A DNA stretch of 64,000 bases from Sphingomonas caseinilytica (GTDB lineage Bacteria; Pseudomonadota; Alphaproteobacteria; Sphingomonadales; Sphingomonadaceae). Numbering within the stretch: position 1 is the stretch's first letter; each line of letters starts with the position of its first letter. This document shows positions 53,779 through 62,945 of this stretch, piece after piece. The notes beneath the pieces are model-generated. The model was not told the origin of the DNA, did not search any database, and saw only the letters and a list, made by a program, of their open reading frames with translations. The DNA lies in the NCBI RefSeq assembly GCF_023516455.1, contig NZ_JAMGBA010000002.1, positions 186,001 to 250,000 on the forward strand, read 5' to 3'. Position numbers and translations under genes: made by a program.

Positions 53779-55281
53779 TTAGAGGCTGAAGGGCGAGCCC
53801 AGTTCGCCTTTCAGCACCGCCGACTGCAGAGCCGCCATCTCGTCCGCCCAGTAGCGGTCGGATTCCAGGCGGGGACTGATTGCGCGCACGTTCGAGTGCA
53901 GCGGCTGCAGCTTGGCGGATGTCTTCAGCGGCGCGTGGTAGTCGACCCCCTGGGCGGCTGCGATCAGCTCCACACCGACGATGCCCGCGACATTCCGGAC
54001 GATCTGGGCCGCCTTTCGCGCCGCGATCGGCGCCATCGACACATGGTCCTCCTGCCCCGCCGATGTCGGCACGCTGTCGACGCTGGCCGGGAAGGCGAGA
54101 CTGCGGTTCTCGGCAACCAGCGCGGCCTGGGTCACCTGCGGGATCATCAGCCCCGAGTTCACGCCGCCATCGTCGACCAGGAAAGCGGGGAGGCCGCTCA
54201 TCTTGGGATCGATGAGGACGGCGGTACGGCGCTCGCTCAAGGAGCCGACTTCGCACATCGCCATCGAAATCATGTCAGCGGCGAAGGCGACCGGCTGGGC
54301 ATGGAAATTGCCGCCGCTGATCGCCGTATCCTCATCCTCGAACACGATCGGATTGTCGGTTACCGCGCCCGCTTCGATTTCCAGAGTCCGTGCGGCGTTG
54401 ACTAGCAGATCGAGCGAAGCGCCCATCACCTGCGGCTGGCAGCGGAAGCTGTAAGGATCCTGCACCCGGCCGCAGCGGCCATGGCTGGCAAGGATCTCGC
54501 TTCCATCGAGCAGGCCGCGAATTTCGGCGGCGACGCGGATCTGGCCGGTCTGACCGCGAACCTCGCTGATGCGCGGGTCGAACGGCTTGATCGAACCCTT
54601 GAGCGCGTCGACCGACAGCGCGCCGGCGCCAAGCGCGGCACCGAACACCCGCTCCGCCGTGAACAGCGCGTCGAGGGCGATGGCGGTCGACGCCTGGGTG
54701 CCGTTGATCAAGGCCAGCCCTTCCTTGGGGCCGAGTTCGAGCGGCGCCATTCCGAGCTTGTCGAGCGCATTGCGTGCAGGAAGGATTTCACCGGCGACGT
54801 CGATCCGCCCTTCGCCGAGCAAGGCAGCGATAAGATGGGCAAGCGGGGCAAGGTCACCGCTTGCGCCGACGCTGCCTTGCGCCGGGATCAGCGGCATGGC
54901 GTCCTTGTCGAGCAGCGCCTGCAGGGCATCGATGACTAGCGGCCGTATGCCCGAATAGCCTCGGCCCAATCCAAGCAGCTTCAGCACGATCATCAGCCGG
55001 ACGACATTGCGCGGAAGCATTTCGCCAAGGCCGCACGAATGGGAAAGGATCAGGTTGCGCTGAAGCTCGGCGAGCCGTTCCGGCGGGATGCGCGTGTTGG
55101 CGAGCAGGCCGAAGCCGGTGTTGATACCGTAAACGGTTTCGCCGCTGGCAACGATCCGCTCGACGGCCGCTGCCGAAGCGCGGATGCGATCCATGCTGGC
55201 CTCGTCGAGGCGGCAGGGGGCGCCCTGCCAGAGCCTGCGGAGGGTGGTTAGGTCGATGGCCTCGGGATTTAGTGTGATCAT
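53779..55281 (-). CDS. hutH: histidine ammonia-lyase
   Basis: Deaminates histidine to urocanate, first step of the hut pathway. The 500-residue enzyme has the MIO-forming triad ASG (140-142) in GSVGASGDLAPLAHL, YGINTGFG (51-58) with the base Tyr, and SSRT-type active-site segments further on. ATG 55281 is chosen; GTG 55299 would lie in a REP-like repeat that begins 11 bases upstream of the ATG. Released ammonia could be recaptured by the Amt at 61.6 kb. Confidence 0.95.
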   Translation of the reverse strand: MITLNPEAIDLTTLRRLWQGAPCRLDEASMDRIRASAAAVERIVASGETVYGINTGFGLLANTRIPPERLAELQRNLILSHSCGLGEMLPRNVVRLMIVLKLLGLGRGYSGIRPLVIDALQALLDKDAMPLIPAQGSVGASGDLAPLAHLIAALLGEGRIDVAGEILPARNALDKLGMAPLELGPKEGLALINGTQASTAIALDALFTAERVFGAALGAGALSVDALKGSIKPFDPRISEVRGQTGQIRVAAEIRGLLDGSEILASHGRCGRVQDPYSFRCQPQVMGASLDLLVNAARTLEIEAGAVTDNPIVFEDEDTAISGGNFHAQPVAFAADMISMAMCEVGSLSERRTAVLIDPKMSGLPAFLVDDGGVNSGLMIPQVTQAALVAENRSLAFPASVDSVPTSAGQEDHVSMAPIAARKAAQIVRNVAGIVGVELIAAAQGVDYHAPLKTSAKLQPLHSNVRAISPRLESDRYWADEMAALQSAVLKGELGSPFSL

Positions 55282-55291
55282 ATCCGCCCAA

Positions 55292-55385
55292 TTCGTCACC
55301 CCAGCGAAGGCTGGGGTCCATGATGCAATTTTGCCAAGCTAGCAGCATTTCTCAGACATGGATGCCAGCCTTCGCTGGCATGACG
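55292..55385. repeat. REP-like repeat pair in front of hutH
   Basis: Two units: TTCGTCACCCCAGCGAAGG with GCTGGGGTCC, and GATGCCAGCCTTCGCTGGCA followed by TGACG. They occupy the upstream side of hutH, starting 11 bases before its ATG, so they lie in the leader or promoter region. Confidence 0.7.
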
Positions 55386-55505
55386 GCTAAAGAAGCCTCC
55401 GCATGCCGACAACAGCCGTCAATGTCATGCGCGCGCATCTAGGAGATTTGCGCGTCGCGAGCCAGACGGGATAGGCTCGAAACCGAAACTGGGAAGGGGA
55501 AAGCC

Positions 55506-55802
55506 ATGAGCACGCCGGGAGACGATCGTCCGGATCATCGGGGAAGCGCATTCATCGCTGCCGCGATCCTTGGCGCGGCAATGATCCTGTCGTGGGGAGG
55601 TTCGGATGAACCCCGCTACCAGCTGGCCTCGTCCGGCGACGGAGTCGTGCGGATGGACACCGACAGCGGCGAGATGATTGCCTGCAACGCGCAGCAGTGC
55701 CGCAGGGTACAGCCGCCGGCACGGGCGCGCTCCTTTGGCCCGGTGACGTTCGAGATCGGCGACGATGCGGAAAAGAAAGCGCCGCCGGCCCCAGCTAACT
55801 AG
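55506..55802 (+). CDS. small membrane-anchored protein of unknown function
   Basis: 98-residue protein with one hydrophobic segment (FIAAAILGAAMILSW, about residues 16-30) near the N-terminus and an acidic, Pro-rich C-terminus. Two Cys lie in IACNAQQCRRV. AAGGGGA precedes ATG 55506. No family recognised. Confidence 0.6.
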   Translation: MSTPGDDRPDHRGSAFIAAAILGAAMILSWGGSDEPRYQLASSGDGVVRMDTDSGEMIACNAQQCRRVQPPARARSFGPVTFEIGDDAEKKAPPAPAN

Positions 55803-55816
55803 TGTTTCCGCTGGAG

Positions 55817-56638
55817 TCAGGCAGTTGCCGTCGCCCTGGGAGCAGTTGGCCGAGCGCCTGTAACCCACCCATGCCAGGCAATCCCGAGACTGGCGATCGC
55901 AGTCAGCGTCAGCAGCAGCGCGAGATTCGTCGCGGAAATACTTGCGAAGATCGGAGCCCATGCGGGCAAGCGCCCGACCGTCTCGTACAATAGTTGCTGG
56001 GCAGCGACGATATAGACGACCAACAGGAAGGGCCGGCCATGTTTCGGCGCCAGCCAATAGAGGTAGAGCGCGATGGCGATCGCAACCGCGTTGCCGGCAC
56101 CCATCGCGTAGGAGAAGCGCCAAGCGGTTTCCGGCGTGTCGTTCTTGAAGAAGGGGATATTGCTTTGAACCAGGCGCCAGACGATCGGCGCGATCACGAA
56201 CATCACCGTGCCAAGCATGTAGCGGGAATGGAGCTGGACCTTGTAGCGATATCGAAGGCCGCCCCAGAACAGCAGTGCGAAGCCGAGATTGGCCAATGGA
56301 TCGAAAAAGCCGAACTGCGCGATCTGCAGATTTTCCGGGTCAGTGAGACCGCCGGCGAGCGTCGTGGCCTCAACGTGGATGACCCACATGCCGGCGACCA
56401 TGAAGAATGGGAAAAGGGCGAAAACGGCCAGCCCCGTACTGCGGTGCAGCCCCCACCTGTCGTGATGGATCGACCAGCTCTGGAGGGCCACCAATATGGT
56501 CCAGACGACGGCGCTTGCCGCGTGGAAGTGATGAGCCATTTTCGCGCCCGGTAGGTCGCTCAGATAGCTCGGCCAAAAAGCGACGAAAGTCAGCGCGAGA
56601 AGCGCCAGCACATAGAGCCAGGCATTGCGAAAAGGCAT
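55817..56638 (-). CDS. polytopic membrane protein, DUF2306-like
   Basis: 273-residue protein with about seven membrane helices. Segments AHHFHAASAVVWTILVALQ, HHDRWGLHRSTGLA and VQLHSRYMLGT carry His and Arg residues that in related families can bind haem or quinone, but this is a guess. ATG 56638 is preceded by GGAGGGGG and sets the start; the frame is open 24 codons further. Function unknown; it stands between hutH and hutU without an obvious link. Confidence 0.65.
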   Translation of the reverse strand: MPFRNAWLYVLALLALTFVAFWPSYLSDLPGAKMAHHFHAASAVVWTILVALQSWSIHHDRWGLHRSTGLAVFALFPFFMVAGMWVIHVEATTLAGGLTDPENLQIAQFGFFDPLANLGFALLFWGGLRYRYKVQLHSRYMLGTVMFVIAPIVWRLVQSNIPFFKNDTPETAWRFSYAMGAGNAVAIAIALYLYWLAPKHGRPFLLVVYIVAAQQLLYETVGRLPAWAPIFASISATNLALLLTLTAIASLGIAWHGWVTGARPTAPRATATA

Positions 56639-56702
56639 AGTCCCCCCCCTCCAGCGGGGGGTTGGTAACATGGAATTACACTTGGACCCAACGCACCTAA
56701 TC

Positions 56703-56773
56703 TTCGTCATCCCCGCGAAGGCGGGGACCCAGATTCTTAGTTGCGCTAGGTTCCCGCTTTCGCGGGAATGACG
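56703..56773. repeat. REP-like repeat, CGTCATCC-CGCGAA type, at the hutU stop
   Basis: TTCGTCATCCCCGCGAAGGCGGGGAC and CCCGCTTTCGCGGGAATGACG arms around a CTAGGTTC middle, ending two bases before the hutU stop codon. It is close in sequence to the copy at 39461-39528. Confidence 0.8.
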
Positions 56774-56774
56774 G

Positions 56775-58439
56775 TTAGGGGATCATCGGCAGGTCCAGGC
56801 CCTGCTCCTTTGCGCAATCGACGGCGATGTCGTAGCCGGCATCGGCATGGCGCATGACGCCGGTTCCGGGGTCGTTCCAGAGAACGCGCTCGAGGCGCCT
56901 CGCAGCATCGTCCGTTCCGTCGGCGACGATGACGACGCCCGAATGCTGCGAATAGCCCATGCCGACTCCGCCGCCGTGATGAAGCGAGACCCAGGTCGCT
57001 CCCGACGCCGTGTTGAGCAGCGCATTGAGCAGCGGCCAGTCAGACACCGCATCGCTGCCGTCCTGCATCGATTCCGTCTCGCGGTTGGGCGAGGCGACCG
57101 AGCCGCTGTCGAGGTGATCGCGGCCGATCACGACCGGTGCGGACAATTCACCGCTGCGAACCATCTCGTTGAAGGCCAGGCCGAGGCGATGGCGCTGACC
57201 GAGGCCGACCCAGCAAATGCGCGCCGGCAACCCCTGGAAGGCGATCCGGTCGGCCGCCATGTCGAGCCAGCGGTGGAGATGCGGATCGTCGGGGATCAGT
57301 TCCTTCACCTTGGCGTCGGTCTTGGCGATGTCGGCGGGATCGCCGGATAGCGCGGCCCAGCGGAACGGGCCGATGCCGCGGCAGAATAAAGGCCGGACAT
57401 AGGCGGGCACGAATCCGGGGAAGTCGAAGGCGTTCTTCAGGCCCTCGTTGAAAGCTTCCTGGCGGATGTTGTTGCCATAGTCGAACGTCGGAATGCCCAT
57501 TTTCTGGAATTCAAGCATCGCTTCGACATGGGCGACCATCGACTTGCGCGCCGCGGCGGCGACGGCTTGCGGATCGCGCTCCCGCATCTCGGTCCATTCG
57601 GCGACGGACCAGCCGGCCGGGCAATAGCCGTTAGCCGGGTCATGTGCGGACGTCTGGTCAGTGACCGCATCGGGGCGGATGCCCCGGCGGACCATTTCCG
57701 GAAGGATCTCGGCGGCATTGCCGAGCAGGCCGACGCTGGTCGGCTCGGTCGCGTTCCTGATGATCTCCAGCGCCTCGTCGATACTGGTTGCGCGCCGGTC
57801 GACGTAGCGGGTCTCGAGGCGCTTCTCGATTCGGCTGTCCTGCACCTCGATGGCGATGCAGTGGGCGCCGGCCATGACGGCGGCGAGCGGCTGCGCGCCG
57901 CCCATGCCGCCGAGGCCAGCGGTCAATACCCATTTGCCCTTGAGGTCGCCGCCGAAATGCTGGCGGCCCATTTCAGCGAAGGTTTCGTAGGTGCCTTGGA
58001 CGATGCCCTGGCTGCCGATGTAGATCCACGATCCGGCCGTCATCTGGCCGTACATCATCAGCCCCTTGCGATCGAGTTCGTTGAACTTCTCCCACGTCGC
58101 CCATTTGGGAACGAGGTTGGAGTTGGCGAGAAGGACGCGCGGCGCATCCTTGTGGGTGCGGAACACGCCGACGGGCTTGCCGGACTGGATGAGCAGGGTC
58201 TGGTCTTCCTCCAAACGCTCCAACGTTTCGACGATCTTGTCGTAGCAGCGCCAGTCGCGCGCTGCCCGGCCGATGCCGCCGTAGACAACCAGGCTCTGCG
58301 GATCCTCGGCGACTTCATCGTCCAGGTTATTCATCAGCATCCGCACCGCGGCTTCGGTCGTCCAGTGCCTGGCCTTGATATCGCTGCCCCGCCGCGCTCG
58401 GATGTGGCGGCTGTTGTCGCGTCGGTCGGTCGAGTTCAT
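56775..58439 (-). CDS. hutU: urocanate hydratase
   Basis: Converts urocanate to imidazolonepropionate using a tightly bound NAD+. The 554-residue protein has the NAD-binding [13 protein letters not shown] (171-183) and the active-site GYCPAGW segment, and is of normal length. There is no strong ribosome-binding site immediately before ATG 58439; an AGGA that might serve lies in the repeat beginning nine bases upstream. Both ends of the gene are bordered by different REP-like elements. Confidence 0.95.
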   Translation of the reverse strand: MNSTDRRDNSRHIRARRGSDIKARHWTTEAAVRMLMNNLDDEVAEDPQSLVVYGGIGRAARDWRCYDKIVETLERLEEDQTLLIQSGKPVGVFRTHKDAPRVLLANSNLVPKWATWEKFNELDRKGLMMYGQMTAGSWIYIGSQGIVQGTYETFAEMGRQHFGGDLKGKWVLTAGLGGMGGAQPLAAVMAGAHCIAIEVQDSRIEKRLETRYVDRRATSIDEALEIIRNATEPTSVGLLGNAAEILPEMVRRGIRPDAVTDQTSAHDPANGYCPAGWSVAEWTEMRERDPQAVAAAARKSMVAHVEAMLEFQKMGIPTFDYGNNIRQEAFNEGLKNAFDFPGFVPAYVRPLFCRGIGPFRWAALSGDPADIAKTDAKVKELIPDDPHLHRWLDMAADRIAFQGLPARICWVGLGQRHRLGLAFNEMVRSGELSAPVVIGRDHLDSGSVASPNRETESMQDGSDAVSDWPLLNALLNTASGATWVSLHHGGGVGMGYSQHSGVVIVADGTDDAARRLERVLWNDPGTGVMRHADAGYDIAVDCAKEQGLDLPMIP

Positions 58440-58447
58440 CAGAAAAT

Positions 58448-58533
58448 CCGTTCGTCCTGAGCTTGTCGAAGGACTGCTCTTCCCTTGCGCCGTTAAGAAC
58501 AGGGCGGCCCTTCGACAAGCTCAGGGCGAACGG
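58448..58533. repeat. REP-like repeat, GTTCGTCCTGAG type, in front of hutU
   Basis: CCGTTCGTCCTGAGCTTGTC and, after a 35-base centre, CCCTTCGACAAGCTCAGGGC with GAACGG: a near-perfect inverted pair. It begins nine bases upstream of the hutU ATG and so lies in the hutU leader on the minus strand. The rest of 58534-58699 shows no gene. Confidence 0.8.
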
Positions 58534-58699
58534 CTGTGGGGTCGCGATCCCGCGTGGTCAGGCTGCCTCTAGCGCCTGTCGGAACCTTGCCCAAGTGCCA
58601 ATCATTGGTCGATTGCTAGGGGCAATCCCGCGCAGCACGATTGATATGACAGGATGATTACGCCATGGGCGGGTCACACCCTCAAGATCGGAACCCAGA

Positions 58700-59362
58700 T
58701 TGACACCCACGACGCCGATCACGCGCATCCAGCAGAACGTGCTCGCGCGTCAGGAACGGCGGCTGCTCAACTGGATTTGCCCACGTCTGCCGCAATGGGT
58801 GACGCCCGACCTGCTGACCTTGCTGGCGCTCATTGCCGCTGGCGTGGTCTTCGCCGGCTATGCGCTGAGCGCATATGACCGCAACTGGCTGTGGATCTCC
58901 GTCGCCGGATATGTCGTGCACTGGTTCGGCGACTCGCTGGACGGCAGCCTAGCGCGTCACCGGTCGATCGAGCGGCCTCGATATGGCTATTTCATCGATC
59001 ATAGCGCCGACGTGCTTGGCGCTCTGCTCATCCTCACCGGGCTTGGCGTAAGCCCCTATATCCGGCTCGATGTCGCCCTGGTTGCGCTTGCCGGATATTA
59101 TATGTTGGCGGCACACGCCTTCCTGTCGGCGAAAGTCGTCGGGGAGCTGAAGCTGTCCGCCGTCGCGGCCGGTCCGACCGAGCTTCGCCTCATCCTGATA
59201 GGCCTTACCGTTGCCATGTATGTCCTTGGCCAATCGGGGCCGCGATTTGAATCGCTCAGCGTTTTCGACGCCTTCGTCGGCGCGGTGGGAACGATCCTCA
59301 TCATCCTGTTCATCGTGCAGACGGTGTCGTTGGCGCGGCGCCTCCTCAGGGAAGGCGAGTAA
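58700..59362 (+). CDS. CDP-alcohol phosphatidyltransferase family membrane protein
   Basis: 220-residue membrane enzyme candidate. The catalytic CDP-alcohol motif is complete: DSLDGSLARHRSIERPRYG followed by YFIDHSAD, i.e. D-x2-D-G-x2-A-R-x9-G-x3-D-x3-D. Six hydrophobic segments fit the family. It transfers a phosphatidyl (or similar) group to an alcohol; the acceptor cannot be told. TTG 58700 is the first start in frame, and GTG further in is possible. It separates hutU from hutI. Confidence 0.85.
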   Translation: MTPTTPITRIQQNVLARQERRLLNWICPRLPQWVTPDLLTLLALIAAGVVFAGYALSAYDRNWLWISVAGYVVHWFGDSLDGSLARHRSIERPRYGYFIDHSADVLGALLILTGLGVSPYIRLDVALVALAGYYMLAAHAFLSAKVVGELKLSAVAAGPTELRLILIGLTVAMYVLGQSGPRFESLSVFDAFVGAVGTILIILFIVQTVSLARRLLREGE

Positions 59363-59369
59363 GCGGCGG

Positions 59370-60584
59370 TCAGCCCTGGCCGGCGAATATGCGCCGTTCC
59401 GGTCCCGGTAGTCCGATCCAATAACCAAGCTCGCTGAGGTCGCTGACCCGCCAGACGCATAGGTCCGCGGACTTTCCGGCCTCGATCGACCCGACTTCAT
59501 GGGCAAGGCCGAGCGCGCGCGCTGCGTTGATCGTCATTCCGGCGATCGCCTCCTCCGGGGTCAGGCCGAACAAGGTGCAAGCCATGTTCATGATGAGCTG
59601 TGGGTTTAGAACGGGTGACGTGCCGGGGTTGCAGTCGGTGGCGATGGCGATCGGAACGCCGGCATCGCGCAGCAGCTGGACCGGCGGCTGCTTCTTCTCG
59701 TTGAGCGCATAGAAAGCGCCGGGCAGCAGCACCGCCACGGTGCCGGCCGCGGCCATCGCCCTGGCACCGGCTGCGTCCAGATGTTCGAGATGGTCGGCCG
59801 AAAGCGCCTTGTAGCGAGCGGCGAGTTCCGCGCCCTTCTGGTTGGTCAATTGTTCGGCATGGAGGCGGACCGGCAGGCCGTTGGCGCGGGCAGCGGTGAA
59901 TACCCGCTCGACCTCCGCCGGCGTGAAGGCGATGGACTCGCAGAAGGCATCGACGCTGCTGGCGACACCAGCCCTGGCGACCGACGGGATCATCTCCTCG
60001 ACGATCATTTTCACATAGGCCTCACGGGCCGGTCCTTCCTTGGCCTCGGGCGGAAGCGCGTGGGCAGCGAGCAGGGTGGTGACGATCCGCACCGGCTCGT
60101 CGCGGCCGATGGCGCGCGCGGCGTTCAAGAGCCGGACCTCCGACGCCGTGTCGAGGCCGTAGCCCGACTTGATTTCGATGGTCGTCAAGCCGCCCTGCAT
60201 CAAGGCATGGAGGCGCCGCCGTGCGCTGTCGCGCAATTCGTCGGCGGATGCCGCCTTGGTCGCGGCGACCGTGGACGCAATTCCGCCGCCGGCCTTGGCG
60301 ATGTCCTCATAGCTTGCACCGGCGCGGCGCATGGCATGTTCGTTGGCGCGCGTCCCGCCGAACACCAGGTGCGTATGGCAATCGACCAGACCCGGAGTGA
60401 TCCAGGCGCCGCCGCAAGCGACCACTTCCTTGGCGCGGAATCCGGCCAGCTCGGTGCGCTTGCCGACCCGGACGATCTTTCCTTCGTCGATGCCGATCGC
60501 GGCGTTGGGGAACAGCCCGAGCGGGTTGCCGGGCTGGGCGACCATCGTCGCCACATGGCAGTCGGTAATGAGGCGATCCCACAT
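59370..60584 (-). CDS. hutI: imidazolonepropionase
   Basis: Hydrolyses imidazolonepropionate to N-formimidoyl-L-glutamate. The 404-residue amidohydrolase has VDCHTHLVFGGTR (metal ligands His70 and His72), IKSGYGL, HAEQLTNQKGAE with the metal His and ATDCNPGTSP with the metal Asp. ATG 60584 is preferred; the GTG at 60605 adds seven residues. It is divergent from hutG, sharing a 41-base region where both promoters would sit. Confidence 0.95.
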   Translation of the reverse strand: MWDRLITDCHVATMVAQPGNPLGLFPNAAIGIDEGKIVRVGKRTELAGFRAKEVVACGGAWITPGLVDCHTHLVFGGTRANEHAMRRAGASYEDIAKAGGGIASTVAATKAASADELRDSARRRLHALMQGGLTTIEIKSGYGLDTASEVRLLNAARAIGRDEPVRIVTTLLAAHALPPEAKEGPAREAYVKMIVEEMIPSVARAGVASSVDAFCESIAFTPAEVERVFTAARANGLPVRLHAEQLTNQKGAELAARYKALSADHLEHLDAAGARAMAAAGTVAVLLPGAFYALNEKKQPPVQLLRDAGVPIAIATDCNPGTSPVLNPQLIMNMACTLFGLTPEEAIAGMTINAARALGLAHEVGSIEAGKSADLCVWRVSDLSELGYWIGLPGPERRIFAGQG

Positions 60585-60625
60585 GGATAAGTGGAATCGC
60601 GGCACGAAGCTGCTAGGTCAAGCGC

Positions 60626-61510
60626 ATGAGCAGCGGTTGGCCCAATCTTTCCGACCTTCTCGTCGACAAGGCAGCGGATGCGCCGGTCGGACTGGTCGGC
60701 GCGCCTCTGGACGCGGGCTCGGTCACGCCGGGGCGATGCGATCTTGCGCCGGGGCTGTTGCGCGCGACATTGCGACGGATCGGCCTTTATGATGTCGAGA
60801 CCGGCCGGGAGCTCTCGACGCGGATCGCCGATCATGGCGACGTTCCCATTGCCGGGCTTTCGATCGAGGAAGCGACGCCGTCGATCGTCGCGGCCTGCAA
60901 GGTAAGCGTCGAAAGGCACCGGCTGACCCTGCTTGCTGGCGGCAACAATGCGGTGACCAGGCCGGGCGTCCACGCGCTGGGCTTGCCGCTGGAGAAAGTC
61001 GGATTGATCACCCTCGACGCCCATTTCGACATGCGCGACACGAGCGCGGGATTGGGCAATGGCAATCCGGTGCGGGCGCTGAGAGAGGACGGACTGCCGG
61101 GCAGGAATATCGCGCAGATCGGCCTGGCGCCGTTCGCCAATTCGGAAGCGATGCATCGCGACGCGATCGAGGGCGGCCACCTGGTCGTGACGATCGGCAA
61201 GGTCCATCGCGACGGGATCGTGCAGGCGATATCGACCGCACTCGACCATGTCCGCCATTGCGAAGCGCTGGTCGTCGATTGCGACATCGACGTGATCGAC
61301 CGCAGCCAGCTTCCCGGGGCGCCGGGTGCGCGGCCGGGCGGCATGGCGGTCGCCGACTTCTTCGCCGCCGCAAGGATACTGGCTGCCGACCCGAAGGTGC
61401 GCCTGATCGACCTCACCGAATGGGATCCGCCACTGGATGCCACGGACCTCAGCGCACTGACGGCCGCGCGGTGGGTCGCCGAATGCCTGGCGGGGTTCGA
61501 ACAACGTTGA
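60626..61510 (+). CDS. hutG: formimidoylglutamase-like arginase-family protein
   Basis: By position between hutI and Amt and by family, it should hydrolyse formimidoylglutamate to glutamate and formamide. The 294-residue protein has the Mn-binding DAHFDMRD (131-138) and VDCDIDVID (217-225). The usual first ligand motif GGDH is AGGNNAVT here (104-111), with Asn108 replacing the His. This may be a family variant with a different metal site, or it may indicate changed activity. Function is therefore inferred mainly from context. Confidence 0.85.
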   Translation: MSSGWPNLSDLLVDKAADAPVGLVGAPLDAGSVTPGRCDLAPGLLRATLRRIGLYDVETGRELSTRIADHGDVPIAGLSIEEATPSIVAACKVSVERHRLTLLAGGNNAVTRPGVHALGLPLEKVGLITLDAHFDMRDTSAGLGNGNPVRALREDGLPGRNIAQIGLAPFANSEAMHRDAIEGGHLVVTIGKVHRDGIVQAISTALDHVRHCEALVVDCDIDVIDRSQLPGAPGARPGGMAVADFFAAARILAADPKVRLIDLTEWDPPLDATDLSALTAARWVAECLAGFEQR

Positions 61511-61579
61511 ATTATTCACGGGCGGCTTGAGCCGACTCTTTGTCCACTGCAGCTTGTGCGGTGCAGCAAGGGGGCGGAA

Positions 61580-62812
61580 ATGGCGTTCGACAGCGGCGAT
61601 GTGGCCTGGGTCCTGACGGCGACGCTGCTGGTCACGATGATGCTGCTTCCCGGCCTCGCCCTCTTTTACGGCGGACTGGTCCGCGCCAAGAATTTGCTGT
61701 CGGTGATGAGCCAGGTCATGGGGGTCGGCGCGGTCGCAATCCTGGTGTGGGTCGGCTGGGCCTATAGCCTCGCCTTTTCGGGCAGCGGTCTGATCGTCGG
61801 CGATCTGGCGAAGGCCGGGCTGCGGGGTATCGAAGGCGACACCGCGTGGGCGCTGGCGACCCCCGGCAAGGCAATTCCCGAACTTCTGTTTGCCTGCTTC
61901 CAGATGAGCTTTGCAGCAATCACGGTCGCACTGGTCGTTGGTGCGCTGGTGGAGCGCGTCCGCTTTTCGGCCATGCTTCTCTTTACGATCCTGTTCGTCA
62001 GCATCGTCTATGCGCCGATCGCCCATATGGTTTGGGCAGCTGACGGCCTCATCCTTCAAACCGGGGCGATCGACTTTGCCGGGGGGACGGTGGTGCACAT
62101 CAACGCCGGCATCGCGGGTCTCGTCGGTGTTGCTTTCGCCGGTCCGCGCATCGGCTTCCTCAAGGAAGCGATGCCGCCCCACAGCCTCGCTCTGGTCCTG
62201 GTCGGGGCCGGGCTTCTCTGGGTCGGCTGGTTCGGGTTCAACGCCGGATCAGCATTGGAAGCGAACAGCCTGGCCGCGATCGCCATGCTCAACACATTTG
62301 TCGCACCGGCGGCCGGCATGCTCGGCTGGATGGGGATCGAGCGGTGGCGATCCGGCAAACCGTCATTGCTCGGCGGCGCGTCCGGTGCCGTCACGGGACT
62401 GGTCGCCGTCACTCCGGCAGCCGGGATCAGCGGCCCGCTCGGCGCGATCTTGCTTGGCCTGGCAGCAAGCGCAGCCTGTTACAGCTTCATCGCATTGGCC
62501 AAGCATCGACTTCGTCTCGACGACAGCTTGGACGTGTTCGGGATCCATGGGCTTGGCGGAATCGTCGGATCGGTTGGCACCGCGATCGTGGCCGTGCCCA
62601 TGCTCGGCGGGCATGGTGGACCTGACTATTCACTTGGCACGCAACTCGGAAGGCAGGTCGGGGCGGTGCTGCTGGCTATCGGCTGGTCCGCAGCGGGTTC
62701 GGCCATCTGCTTTTACCTTACGCGCATTGCCCTTCCATTGCGCCGAGACGCCGACGAAGAACGGGAAGGCCTCGACCTCAGCGAGCATGGAGAGCGCGCC
62801 TACAATCCCTGA
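61580..62812 (+). CDS. amt: ammonium transporter (Amt family)
   Basis: 410-residue membrane protein with about eleven helices. The pore twin histidines are His173 in VVHINAG and His323 in FGIHGLGG; the external Phe gate and LALFYGGLVRAKN N-terminal motif are also visible. No glnK lies next to it, unlike the usual glnK-amtB pair. GGGGGCGGAA precedes ATG 61580. It follows hutG by 69 bases, which suggests ammonium recapture during histidine breakdown. Confidence 0.93.
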   Translation: MAFDSGDVAWVLTATLLVTMMLLPGLALFYGGLVRAKNLLSVMSQVMGVGAVAILVWVGWAYSLAFSGSGLIVGDLAKAGLRGIEGDTAWALATPGKAIPELLFACFQMSFAAITVALVVGALVERVRFSAMLLFTILFVSIVYAPIAHMVWAADGLILQTGAIDFAGGTVVHINAGIAGLVGVAFAGPRIGFLKEAMPPHSLALVLVGAGLLWVGWFGFNAGSALEANSLAAIAMLNTFVAPAAGMLGWMGIERWRSGKPSLLGGASGAVTGLVAVTPAAGISGPLGAILLGLAASAACYSFIALAKHRLRLDDSLDVFGIHGLGGIVGSVGTAIVAVPMLGGHGGPDYSLGTQLGRQVGAVLLAIGWSAAGSAICFYLTRIALPLRRDADEEREGLDLSEHGERAYNP

Positions 62813-62830
62813 ACGGCACGCCGGTCAAAA

Positions 62831-62848
62831 GTTGAATTACAATTCAAC
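62831..62848. promoter_or_regulatory. perfect AT-rich palindrome between amt and the TpsB gene
   Basis: GTTGAATT and AATTCAAC form 8-base arms with a two-base AC centre. TTGACT follows at 62850, a possible -35 element for the downstream gene. It has no T run and looks like an operator for a dimeric regulator. Confidence 0.5.
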
Positions 62849-62945
62849 ATTGACTCACGTTAAGTTTGGTTTCACGAAAATTAATGCGTGGGGGCGCGCA
62901 GCTGATTCTGGTGGGGCTCCCTTTCGCGTGTGAAGGGGGCACCAA

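Noticed and set aside
60200-62182. A 660-codon minus-strand frame across hutI, hutG and amt
   Set aside because: It spans three convincing genes, has no domain content, and its upper part is antisense to hutG and amt.
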